From NCBI GenBank assembly GCA_029856295.1, contig JAHQWS010000306.1:1-15566 (forward strand): a stretch of DNA of 15,566 bases. Reading direction: 5' to 3'. The notes beneath the pieces are model-generated. The model was given only the letters and a program-made list of their open reading frames with translations. It had not been told where the DNA came from and did no database searches. Source of the stretch: Promethearchaeia archaeon (GTDB taxonomy: Archaea; Asgardarchaeota; Lokiarchaeia; Sigyniarchaeales; SOKP01). Positions 1-6,889 of the stretch are shown here, piece by piece (positions within the stretch are counted from its first letter, which is position 1; each line of letters begins with the position of its first letter). Position numbers and translations under genes: made by a program.

Positions 1-95
1 CTAGTACAGTATTAGAAAAGAGAATTAGTATATTAGAAGATAAACCTCTTCAAGAAAAAGAAGAAAAATCTGAAAAGAAGATTGTCTCTATCTAG
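1..95 (+). CDS. C-terminal tail of an unidentified protein, cut by the window edge
   Basis: An open frame enters from the left edge (first whole codon at base 3) and ends at a TAG at 93-95, giving about 30 residues. The tail is highly charged, with the runs EKRISILED and KEEKSEKK, and looks like a helical or coiled C-terminus. Nothing in it identifies a family. It is followed by a T-rich stretch suited to archaeal termination, which supports a real gene end on this strand. The opposite strand is also AT-rich and partly open, so the call is tentative. Confidence 0.45.
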   Translation, partial: STVLEKRISILEDKPLQEKEEKSEKKIVSI

Positions 96-118
96 CTTTA
101 AAGTGGAAGTATAATTTA

Positions 119-150
119 ATTCCTTTTAATTTTCATCTTTTCCTTAATTC
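119..150 (+). terminator. T-rich terminator region after the left-edge gene
   Basis: Several short T runs (TTTT at 124-127, with more up to about 145) lie between the TAG at 93-95 and the next promoter. There is no strong hairpin. Archaeal RNA polymerase can terminate at such T-rich stretches, so this is an inference from composition. Confidence 0.35.
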
Positions 151-170
151 ATAACTAGTTTCCATAAAAG

Positions 171-216
171 CCAAATTAATATATGAGTTTTAATTATGAT
201 TAAAAAAAAGAGTGAT
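171..216 (+). promoter_or_regulatory. Promoter and ribosome binding site of the dehydratase gene
   Basis: A TATA-like element TTAATATATG lies at 176-185. Transcription would start near 206 if the usual archaeal spacing of about 26 bases applies. The resulting leader of about 19 bases would contain GTGAT at 212-216, which can pair with the conserved archaeal 16S 3' end (AUCACCUCC) and sits 8 bases before the ATG at 225. The agreement of the two signals supports that start. Confidence 0.45.
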
Positions 217-224
217 TTAAGAAA

Positions 225-1670
225 ATGACATTAAAAACTCCCGAAGAATATGAATCAAGCATTAAAAGAGATGTAAATCTCTACTTGTTTGGTGAAAAAG
301 TCAAAGAATTCTGGAAGCACCCACTTATAAAACCTTCAATTAACACCGTTAAAAAAATATATGAACTGGCACAGAATCCCGAATATCAACATCTAATGTT
401 AGCGAAATCACATATAACAGGAAATGTTATTAATCGATTTACTCATATCCATCAATCAGTTGATGATTTAATTAAAAAAGTTCAAATGCAAAGACTTATT
501 GGACAGAAAACTGCCTGCTGTTTCCAGCGGTGTGTAGGTTTTGATGCTGCCAATGCTTTATATTCTGTAACTTACGAAATGGACAAGAAATTTAATACAA
601 ACTACCACGAGAGATTTAAAAATTATTGGATTGAAGTTCAAAATCAAGATCTTATGGTTGATGGAGCAATGACCGATACTAAAGGAGACCGAGGAAAAAG
701 ACCGAGTGCTCAAACAGATCCAGATCAATATTTACATATGGTTGATGAATCCGATGATGGAATTATCGTCAGGGGTGCTAAAGTTCATCAAACAGGATGG
801 TTGAATTCGCATCGTGCAGTTGTCATGCCTACACTAACATTACGTCCCGGAGAGGAAGAATATGCTGTAAGCTTTGGAGTTGATACTGATGCAAAGGGAA
901 TCACAATGGTATACGGGAGGCAATCCTGCGACACCCGTAAAATGGAAGGTAGGGATATGGAGATTGGAAATTATAAGTATGGAGGACAAGAAATCTTCGT
1001 TATTTTTGATAATGTCTTTATTCCTAAGGAAAATATATTTATGAAAGGAGAAGTGGAATTCTCTGGTGAATTAGTTAATAGATTTGCTGGTTTTCACAGG
1101 CAAAGTTATGGTGGATGTAAAGTAGGTATAGGAGATGTATTAATCGGAGCAACGACTCTAATTACAGAATATCAGGGCGTTAACAATGCATCTCCTGTAA
1201 AGGACAAATTAATAGAAATGATTCATTTAAATGAAACTTTATATAGTTGCGGGATTGCTTGCAGCTCCGAAGGATTTCAGCGAGAAGCGGGTAATTATGA
1301 AATGGACATGCTACTGGCAAATGTATGTAAGCAAAATGTAACCCGATTTCCTTACGAAATTTCTAGATTAATTGATGATCTAGTCGGAGGTATTATATGC
1401 ACTCTTCCTTCTGAAGCAGATCTCAGATCCAAAGAAGTCGGTCCATTATTAAAAAAGTATTTATCTGTATGTGAAGGAGTTTCTGTTGAAGATAGATATA
1501 AATTACTGAGATTCATTGAAAATATAAGTATGGGTGTAGCAGCAGTAAGTTATAAGGTAGAATCAATGCATGGAGCAGGCTCACCACAAGCACAGAGAAT
1601 TATGATAGCACGTCAAGCTAACTTGGAAAAGAAAAAACAATTAATTAAAGATATTCTGGATATTGAATAA
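225..1670 (+). CDS. abfD: 4-hydroxybutyryl-CoA dehydratase ([4Fe-4S]/FAD enzyme)
   Basis: Predicted to dehydrate 4-hydroxybutyryl-CoA to crotonyl-CoA through a radical mechanism in the cytoplasm. The 481 residues match the family length (about 490) and the HpaB/AbfD fold. The iron-sulfur ligands described for the Clostridium aminobutyricum enzyme (C99, C103, H292, C299) appear here as C99, C103, H291 and C298, the last two in the block HRQSYGGC. The family block around 146-191 (DGAMTDTKGDR through AKVHQTG), E256, K299 and the C-terminal VESMHGAGSPQAQ at 445-457 are also present. These residues separate it from flavin monooxygenases of the HpaB type, which lack the cluster. In archaea the enzyme serves either the hydroxybutyrate carbon-fixation cycles or C4 fermentation; no partner enzyme lies in this window, so the pathway is undecided. 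An out-of-frame ATG at about 198 is not the start. Confidence 0.93.
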   Translation: MTLKTPEEYESSIKRDVNLYLFGEKVKEFWKHPLIKPSINTVKKIYELAQNPEYQHLMLAKSHITGNVINRFTHIHQSVDDLIKKVQMQRLIGQKTACCFQRCVGFDAANALYSVTYEMDKKFNTNYHERFKNYWIEVQNQDLMVDGAMTDTKGDRGKRPSAQTDPDQYLHMVDESDDGIIVRGAKVHQTGWLNSHRAVVMPTLTLRPGEEEYAVSFGVDTDAKGITMVYGRQSCDTRKMEGRDMEIGNYKYGGQEIFVIFDNVFIPKENIFMKGEVEFSGELVNRFAGFHRQSYGGCKVGIGDVLIGATTLITEYQGVNNASPVKDKLIEMIHLNETLYSCGIACSSEGFQREAGNYEMDMLLANVCKQNVTRFPYEISRLIDDLVGGIICTLPSEADLRSKEVGPLLKKYLSVCEGVSVEDRYKLLRFIENISMGVAAVSYKVESMHGAGSPQAQRIMIARQANLEKKKQLIKDILDIE

Positions 1671-1686
1671 ATAAAGATTTAACCTT

Positions 1687-1697
1687 ATTTATATAAT
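1687..1697 (+). promoter_or_regulatory. TATA-like box upstream of tldD
   Basis: TTTATATAAT at 1688-1697 lies about 55 bases before the tldD ATG. A start near 1719 would leave a leader of about 32 bases. It lies in the 80-base gap after the dehydratase gene, which suggests that tldD-tldE has its own promoter, though read-through is possible because no clear T run separates the genes. Confidence 0.4.
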
Positions 1698-1750
1698 TAG
1701 TCTTAATAAAAGAAATCCTTAAAAAAAAATTCACATAAATTGATGCTATT

Positions 1751-3133
1751 ATGATAGACAAATCAGATGATGAAATTCTTTTAATTTTTGAAGAGATTTC
1801 TAATAATTTTAAACGATCCAATCAATATTTTGATATTTTGTATGATTCAACTTCAATAGTAAGAATAACAAAATCGCGTTCTGAAGAAACTATTTCCGTT
1901 AATGCCAAAAAATCTGGCATTGTCGCCAGGACACTTTTAGATTCTTGGCATGAATTAGCTTTCCAGGATGAATCAGATTTAAAAAACATTACTAAAAAAC
2001 TTCCAAAAGGAACTGACAAAGGAGATGCTATAGCTGAATATGATGGATGGAAAATAAATAAAGAGATCAAAACAAAAATTGATCCCTCAACAATTCCTAT
2101 GAATGAAAAAATAAAAAAGGTTAGAGAGCTTTTTGATTACATAAAAAATTATGATAAAAGAATTATAAACCCAATAGTAGGTTATGGAGAGGGTTTATTA
2201 ACACGGATTTTTGTAAATAATGAGGGCTGTCAATTACGACAAGTATTGCCAAGAATTAGACTATTTATCCAACCTGTTGCTAAAGAAGGTTCTAAAATAG
2301 ATTTTGATTACTTTTCGATTGGTGCCGAGCAGGGGTATGAACTTATCGATGAAGTTTTTAATAAAAACTTGGATCAAATCATTCAGAATTCCTTAGATAT
2401 GCTTAAAGCTGAAAATCCCCCATCAGGGAAAATTCCAATAATTTTAGATGCAGATATGGCAGGATTAATAGCCCATGAAAGTTTTGGGCATGGTCTGGAA
2501 GCCGATCAAGTATTAAGAGATCGTAGTTATTTAAAAGAGTATTTAGGGAAAAAAGTTGCTTCTGATATTTGTGTAATATGTGATGCTCCAAATATTGATG
2601 GTCAATATGGTTCATATTTCTTTGATGATGAAGGTATTCGAGCAGGGAAAAATATATTAGTTAAGAATGGGATATTAAAAGATTTTATACATAATCGGAG
2701 AACTGCTTCAGTTTTAAACTCAGTACCAAAAGGCAATGGACGTCGAGAAAGTTTCGCACATCCGGTATTCGTTAGAATGACAAACACTTATTTTGAACCA
2801 GGAGATTATAAAATCGAAGAGATGATTTCAGAAATTAAAAACGGAGTAATGTTAATTCGCGGATACTTTGGAATGGAAGACCCTCTGGGTGGTGGGATGC
2901 AATGTACTTCGAAGAAAGGCTATTTAATCGAAAATGGGGAAAAAACCAAATTACTAAAATCTATAACATTAAGCGGTTCTGTTTTAGAATTACTACAAAA
3001 TATTGACGCTATTAGCGATGATGAATTATCATTGCGTCCGGGGACATGTGGCAAAGGAGAAGAAGATTTTGTACCTGTAACTTCAGGAGGGAGTTATGTT
3101 AGGGTTAAAAGTGCTTTAATTAGTCCAGGGTGA
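1751..3133 (+). CDS. tldD: TldD metalloprotease subunit
   Basis: This is the catalytic subunit of the TldD/TldE zinc protease, which cleaves unfolded or modified peptides; the bacterial homologues mature microcin B17 and degrade the CcdA antitoxin. At 460 residues it is close to the E. coli protein in length. The signature HExxxH is visible as HESFGH at 242-247 (ligands H242 and H247, catalytic E243), followed by GLEAD. The C-terminal third metal ligand is Cys433 in TCGKG, as in other TldD proteins. The C-terminal GG-rich block at 379-383 is also typical. There is no signal peptide or membrane segment, so it is cytoplasmic. It overlaps or abuts tldE directly, implying translational coupling and the expected heterodimer. 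The ATG at 1742 is out of frame. Its natural substrate in this organism is unknown. Confidence 0.93.
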   Translation: MIDKSDDEILLIFEEISNNFKRSNQYFDILYDSTSIVRITKSRSEETISVNAKKSGIVARTLLDSWHELAFQDESDLKNITKKLPKGTDKGDAIAEYDGWKINKEIKTKIDPSTIPMNEKIKKVRELFDYIKNYDKRIINPIVGYGEGLLTRIFVNNEGCQLRQVLPRIRLFIQPVAKEGSKIDFDYFSIGAEQGYELIDEVFNKNLDQIIQNSLDMLKAENPPSGKIPIILDADMAGLIAHESFGHGLEADQVLRDRSYLKEYLGKKVASDICVICDAPNIDGQYGSYFFDDEGIRAGKNILVKNGILKDFIHNRRTASVLNSVPKGNGRRESFAHPVFVRMTNTYFEPGDYKIEEMISEIKNGVMLIRGYFGMEDPLGGGMQCTSKKGYLIENGEKTKLLKSITLSGSVLELLQNIDAISDDELSLRPGTCGKGEEDFVPVTSGGSYVRVKSALISPG

Positions 3134-3134
3134 T
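3129..3134 (+). promoter_or_regulatory. Strong Shine-Dalgarno overlapping the tldD stop
   Basis: GGTGAT matches the complement of the archaeal 16S 3' end (AUCACC). It contains the tldD TGA and also the candidate GTG start of tldE, and lies 4 bases before an in-frame TTG at 3139. It therefore bears directly on which tldE start is used. Confidence 0.5.
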
Positions 3135-4470
3135 AAAATTGAGCATAGAAAATATTGAACTAATTGAAAAAAGTTTAAAATCGAAAAAGATTCAGGAATT
3201 TGAGATTTATTTTGTTGAACAAGAAATATATGAAACTGAATTCTTAAAAAATAAAATTGATGCTGAAAGAGAAGTTAAGGACATAGATTATGTTATAAGA
3301 ATTCTTACTCAGAAAGGAAATGAAACCGGTATTGGAATAGTTAAGGGAAACGCATTAAATTCAAAAGAAATTGAAAATAATATTGATATTTGCCTGATAT
3401 TATCTAAAGAGAATATTGGCTCAAAATATCATTTTCCCGGAATCAGCTCTATCTCTCCAATTAAAACCGCAGATCAAAGCATTTTAAAAGATCCCATAGG
3501 CTTTAAAAAGGATATAAGTGAAGAAATAAGAGAAAAGATTGATGGTCATAAAGAGGTAAGTCCTACTTTTGGCCGGTTTAGACTTCATATTCAAAATAAA
3601 TATCTTAAAAATAGTACTGGTTTGGATTTAGGAGCTTCAAAAACCTTTTTTTACATTGAAATGGCATTGAAAGCCCAAGAAAATGGAAAATTATCTGCTG
3701 AATCATGGGAAATTGAATACATTAAAGAAAAAGAGCATTTGAATATTGAAAGAAGTGTAAATAAATGGGCTAAGATTGCATTAGATACTTTAAAGGCTAA
3801 AATTCCGAAACCAAGCACACAAGCAATAGTAATTTTTCCACCAAATGTTTTGAAAAATGCGATTAATCCAGTTATTGGCTTTCATGCTTCAGGAAAAGCA
3901 TATCATGAGAAAGTATCTACTCTAAATGTTGATGCTAAAATTGCTTCAGATACTTTTACTTTGCTCGATGATGGATTGCTTAAAGGCGGATTAATGAGCA
4001 GTTCCTGGGATGGAGAAGGAAACCCACATCAAATGAATGAAGTTATTAAGAATGGTATTTTTAAAAATCGCCTCTATGATCAAAAGTTTGCAATCATGGG
4101 AAATACAGATTCGACTGGTAATGGTATTAGAATCGATGATGGATCAGTAATAAATTCCATTTCCAATCTTGAGATTTTACCAGGTGATATCGCTAAGGAA
4201 GAGATGATTTCAAATATAAAGGAGGGCTTTTTCATAGAAAAATGTTCTTGGCTGAATCCTGACAGATTTTCAGGCTCTTTTGGAACAGAGATTAGAAATG
4301 GATATTTCATTAAAAATGGTCATTTGGAATATCCAATAAAAGGTGGAAATATCAGTGGAAATGTATTGGAAATGATTAAAAACTGTCATTATATTTCAAA
4401 GGAGCGTGAATTTTCTCTAAATTCGCTATTCCCCTATATTGCTTTTAAAAATTTAAGTATTTCATCCTAA
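3130..4470 (+). CDS. tldE: TldE/PmbA-like subunit of the TldD/TldE protease
   Basis: Noncatalytic partner of TldD, 446 residues. It has the same overall architecture as PmbA/TldE, with a C-terminal block at about 360-420 including GSFGTEIRNGYF and GGNISGN, but no HExxxH motif. This is the normal division of labour: TldD carries the metal and TldE helps form the internal tunnel. Two starts are possible. GTG at 3130 overlaps the tldD stop in a GTGA arrangement. TTG at 3139 lies 4 bases after GGTGAT (3129-3134), a six-base match to the archaeal anti-Shine-Dalgarno, and would remove only three residues. I give the longer form. No further plus-strand gene follows. Confidence 0.9.
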   Translation: MIKLSIENIELIEKSLKSKKIQEFEIYFVEQEIYETEFLKNKIDAEREVKDIDYVIRILTQKGNETGIGIVKGNALNSKEIENNIDICLILSKENIGSKYHFPGISSISPIKTADQSILKDPIGFKKDISEEIREKIDGHKEVSPTFGRFRLHIQNKYLKNSTGLDLGASKTFFYIEMALKAQENGKLSAESWEIEYIKEKEHLNIERSVNKWAKIALDTLKAKIPKPSTQAIVIFPPNVLKNAINPVIGFHASGKAYHEKVSTLNVDAKIASDTFTLLDDGLLKGGLMSSSWDGEGNPHQMNEVIKNGIFKNRLYDQKFAIMGNTDSTGNGIRIDDGSVINSISNLEILPGDIAKEEMISNIKEGFFIEKCSWLNPDRFSGSFGTEIRNGYFIKNGHLEYPIKGGNISGNVLEMIKNCHYISKEREFSLNSLFPYIAFKNLSISS

Positions 4471-4485
4471 ATATAATAAAAATTG

Positions 4486-4561
4486 AAAAAAAAAAGTTTA
4501 GAAGTAAAAACTTCAAATCAGCAATGATATGATTTATTGGATTATTTTTTTCTTTTTCTTT
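4486..4561. terminator. Bidirectional terminator between tldE and the VOC genes
   Basis: The two transcription units converge here. Ten A residues at 4486-4495 give a T10 run for minus-strand transcripts leaving the VOC gene. T7 at 4545-4551 followed by more T runs to about 4560 serves the plus-strand tldE transcript and overlaps the VOC stop codon at 4542-4544. A small hairpin, GAAGT/ACTTC at 4501-4505 and 4510-4514 with a 4-base loop, lies between them. Confidence 0.55.
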
Positions 4562-5012
4562 TAACAGTTTCTTGAAATTCTAATAAAAGTCCAAAAGATT
4601 CTTCTGTATCAAAATAAGCAAATCTTTGTTTCCCTATTTGACCATAATGTATGACTTCAAAACCACCCTTTTTAAATGCATCAATATACGAATCTAAATC
4701 CTCAATAAAAAAGCTTACATGTTGGAGGCCTTCCCTCCCTGCGTCTAAAAACTCCTTATATATACAGTTCCCTTTAGTTAATTCAATGAGTTCAACTTGG
4801 GTATTAAAAAATCGACTGATGGCAATTTTAGTAGAGATTTTCGATTCTTTTCCCCGATATTCTATTGGATAATCTTCATCTTCTAATATGGCAAATTTAG
4901 GAATCCCATATATCGATTCCATTATTTTAGCCTGTTTTTCAACATCTTTAAAAACATAGCCAAATTGTTCGATTTTTAAATTGCTTAAATCAATATTTAA
5001 AGGATTTTTCAT
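4542..5012 (-). CDS. VOC-fold (glyoxalase/methylmalonyl-CoA epimerase-like) protein, copy 1
   Basis: A 156-residue protein of the vicinal-oxygen-chelate superfamily. It opens with LKIEQFGYVFKDVEKQAKIME, the typical first strand and helix. Candidate metal ligands at the usual four positions are Q16, E74 (TQVEL), H98 (GLQHVSFFIEDLD) and E145 (LLLEF). This Q/E/H/E set resembles methylmalonyl-CoA epimerases and glyoxalases, but the first position is Gln where epimerases usually have His, and I cannot name a substrate. The C-terminus ends in a basic tail KRKRKK. It is a tandem paralogue of the gene just upstream: by hand alignment about 60 of some 145 positions are identical. The 86-base gap allows co-transcription. 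An imperfect ribosome site (GGCGA) lies 8 bases before the ATG. Confidence 0.8.
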   Translation of the reverse strand: MKNPLNIDLSNLKIEQFGYVFKDVEKQAKIMESIYGIPKFAILEDEDYPIEYRGKESKISTKIAISRFFNTQVELIELTKGNCIYKEFLDAGREGLQHVSFFIEDLDSYIDAFKKGGFEVIHYGQIGKQRFAYFDTEESFGLLLEFQETVKRKRKK

Positions 5013-5098
5013 AATTTTTTCGCCTTAAAATGATTTTTCTCTTAAATTAATTCTTTTTTTGAATTATTTAATCTCTATAAAATTATGTTATTTAATTA

Positions 5099-5572
5099 TT
5101 ACTCTTTTTTCCTTCTGCCTCTTTTCCCCTCCTTTGCAAATTCGACTATTATACCCAGAGTTTCCTCAGTATCCATATAGACGTATGATGATCTCATAAC
5201 TTTACCAGATTGAATAACTATTATCCCTGCTTCTTTATATTTATTAATGACTGCTTGTAAATTATCAACTATATATAAAATATGATGAAATCCCTCTCTA
5301 CCTTGATCTAGAAATTCATTATACATAGATTCTCCTTCTACTGGTTGAAGTAGTTCAATTTGAGTGTCATCATATAAGGTTCCAAATCCAGCTTTCATCT
5401 TAATAGTCTTATTAACTCCACGATAATTAACTTTCACATCCACGGGATCAAATATAACGAATTTGGAAACTCCAAACATATTTTCCATAATTTTAGCTTG
5501 TTTTTCGATATCTTTATACACATATCCCAATTGATCAATTTTCAAATGTCCTAATTTTAAATCATCTGACAT
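5099..5572 (-). CDS. VOC-fold (glyoxalase/methylmalonyl-CoA epimerase-like) protein, copy 2
   Basis: Tandem paralogue of the downstream VOC gene. I chose the ATG at 5572 (157 residues). A GTG three codons upstream at 5581 is possible and would give 160 residues; numbering here uses the longer form. Candidate metal ligands are Q17 (LKIDQLGYVYKD), E76 (TQIEL), H99 or H100 (GFHHILYIVDN) and E147 (IIVEF). The best conserved blocks between the copies are EKQAKIME and the EFLD-x-GREG loop before the third ligand. Like its partner it ends in a basic tail (KRGRRKK). The retained ligands suggest both copies are active, while divergence elsewhere suggests different substrates or a heterodimer. A role in acyl-CoA epimerisation would fit the nearby dehydratase, but that gene lies in another transcription unit and the link is speculation. 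Confidence 0.8.
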   Translation of the reverse strand: MSDDLKLGHLKIDQLGYVYKDIEKQAKIMENMFGVSKFVIFDPVDVKVNYRGVNKTIKMKAGFGTLYDDTQIELLQPVEGESMYNEFLDQGREGFHHILYIVDNLQAVINKYKEAGIIVIQSGKVMRSSYVYMDTEETLGIIVEFAKEGKRGRRKKE

Positions 5573-5633
5573 ATTGTTCACAATTAATATTTTGTTTTTT
5601 ATTGTGTATTAAACTTAGTTATCAGTTTTAAAA

Positions 5634-5645
5634 TATTTAAATTTC
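5634..5645 (-). promoter_or_regulatory. BRE/TATA-like promoter of the VOC genes
   Basis: Read on the minus strand the sequence is GAAATTTAAATA, an A-rich BRE-like element followed directly by TTTAAATA. This is close to the archaeal TATA consensus. A start about 26 bases downstream would fall near 5612, leaving a leader of roughly 30-40 bases before the GTG or ATG start. Confidence 0.5.
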
Positions 5646-5717
5646 TAATTATATAGCAAAAAAAGGTAAATAATCAAAATTAATAATTATCATTCTTGAC
5701 GTTATATGTACAATTGT

Positions 5718-6623
5718 CTAAAAAGCGAAAAGATTACCTGTATCATATATCATATCGTATAGACCAATTTGGAGTTGGCCCCCAGAAGTAATTTCTATAG
5801 CTTTATTAATGCCATTCAAAACCTTATCCATGAAAAAGTCAAAAGCATTAATACAATCTTCAAGTTGGGATAAATTATTATCCTGGAAACTTTTTGATAT
5901 AGCAGGTAATAATTCCGGAATAAAGTCATTGCTTATCATACATTCTTCTAAATCTAAAGCAGTCTCTTCCGTAAGAGAAAACGGATTATGAAGGTCCATT
6001 TTGGCAAACATTATTTTACAAACGAAAATGGAAGCTTTTATTTCTCTCATAATAAACTTTATTATATTAGCTCTTTCAAGATACACCTTGAAAGTTGCCA
6101 ATTTAAATAATTTTTCACTTGTGATTGAATCTTTATCATTTAGTAATTTTTGAACTCTTTCTGAAACCCTTCTCTTCTGAATCATTAGTCTTAGATTCAT
6201 TTTATTCTTTTTATAATAATCTTTAGATAAGGCAGTCAGAAAAGTCATGTCCTCCTCCGTTTCGTTATCATAAAAAAAATCTAAGCTGTTATTACTAGAT
6301 TTGAAATTATCTATAAAATTTCTAATAATTAAAAATTTTAATTTTAATCTATGTAGTGCTAGATAAACACAAACTCGTGTTTTCGCATAAGGAGCAACGT
6401 TTCCCATTCTGAATCTCTCATGATGTTCTCGAGCATACATAACTATGGGTTTTACTTTCGGGATTGCCCGGTTGATAAAATAATCTATAATATCTACAAA
6501 AAGTTGTTGATCCCTTACAGCTAATATATTTACAAGCCTTTCACTCGTGGGTCTAGTTTCTGGTATTTCTTTAATTTTATCATAATTAGAATTTAATAAA
6601 TAGAGAGAAATTATAGCCTCCAT
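5718..6623 (-). CDS. Unrecognised all-helical protein
   Basis: I do not recognise this 301-residue protein. The composition suggests an almost wholly alpha-helical soluble protein: many Lys, Glu, Leu, Ile and Phe, few Gly or Pro, no signal peptide and no clear membrane helix. Notable stretches are a basic segment at about 138-159 (KKNKMNLRLMIQKRRVSERV), a His/Arg-rich segment at 65-73, and a C-terminal acidic helical part at about 218-260. I see no CxxC, nucleotide-binding or catalytic motif. Codon use matches the AT-rich neighbours, so it looks native. It starts at an ATG, with no Shine-Dalgarno and a TATA-like element close upstream, so its message may have a very short leader. It lies between the VOC genes and the sulfatase with gaps of 136-145 and 266 bases, so it is probably transcribed alone. 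Confidence 0.72.
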   Translation of the reverse strand: MEAIISLYLLNSNYDKIKEIPETRPTSERLVNILAVRDQQLFVDIIDYFINRAIPKVKPIVMYAREHHERFRMGNVAPYAKTRVCVYLALHRLKLKFLIIRNFIDNFKSSNNSLDFFYDNETEEDMTFLTALSKDYYKKNKMNLRLMIQKRRVSERVQKLLNDKDSITSEKLFKLATFKVYLERANIIKFIMREIKASIFVCKIMFAKMDLHNPFSLTEETALDLEECMISNDFIPELLPAISKSFQDNNLSQLEDCINAFDFFMDKVLNGINKAIEITSGGQLQIGLYDMIYDTGNLFAF

Positions 6624-6654
6624 CTCTAATACGGTTCTACACGGAATAAAAACC

Positions 6655-6664
6655 TTATTTATAT
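6655..6664 (-). promoter_or_regulatory. TATA-like box upstream of the helical-protein gene
   Basis: On the minus strand the element reads ATATAAATAA. With usual archaeal spacing the transcript would begin near 6634, about 11 bases before the ATG at 6623. No ribosome binding site is visible, which fits a leaderless or short-leader message. Confidence 0.42.
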
Positions 6665-6778
6665 CATTTAATATGCTACTACTTTCAGGGATTAAAATCG
6701 CCTTATCTCATTTAAAAAAGTTATCCTATAATATCTTATAAAAAATTACATTTTTAAATCAGAGCATAATCATATTTT

Positions 6779-6822
6779 AATCACTTTAAATCTGTGATTT
6801 ATTAAAATAAGAAAAAGATTAA
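6779..6822 (-). terminator. Probable terminator region of the sulfatase gene
   Basis: On the minus strand the sequence runs through CTTTTTCTTATTTT (about 6803-6816) and then a weak hairpin formed by AATCAC at 6779-6784 and GTGATT at 6794-6799 with a 9-base loop. It lies about 70 bases downstream of the sulfatase stop. The rest of 6624-6889 is AT-rich with no gene visible. Confidence 0.35.
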
Positions 6823-6889
6823 TTAAAACTAATTTATAGATGTCCTTTTCCATGTTTCCTTAGTTTAAATCAAAATTTTTAAATCCTAA

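Noticed and set aside
1671..1750. Possible small precursor peptide gene for TldD/TldE upstream of tldD
   Set aside because: The 80-base gap contains no start-to-stop frame of useful length; the two ATG codons present are out of frame or immediately stopped.
6624..6889. Small gene, tRNA or structured RNA in the longest intergenic gap
   Set aside because: I found no cloverleaf, no conserved box and no convincing reading frame; the gap is explained by a terminator-like region and a promoter.
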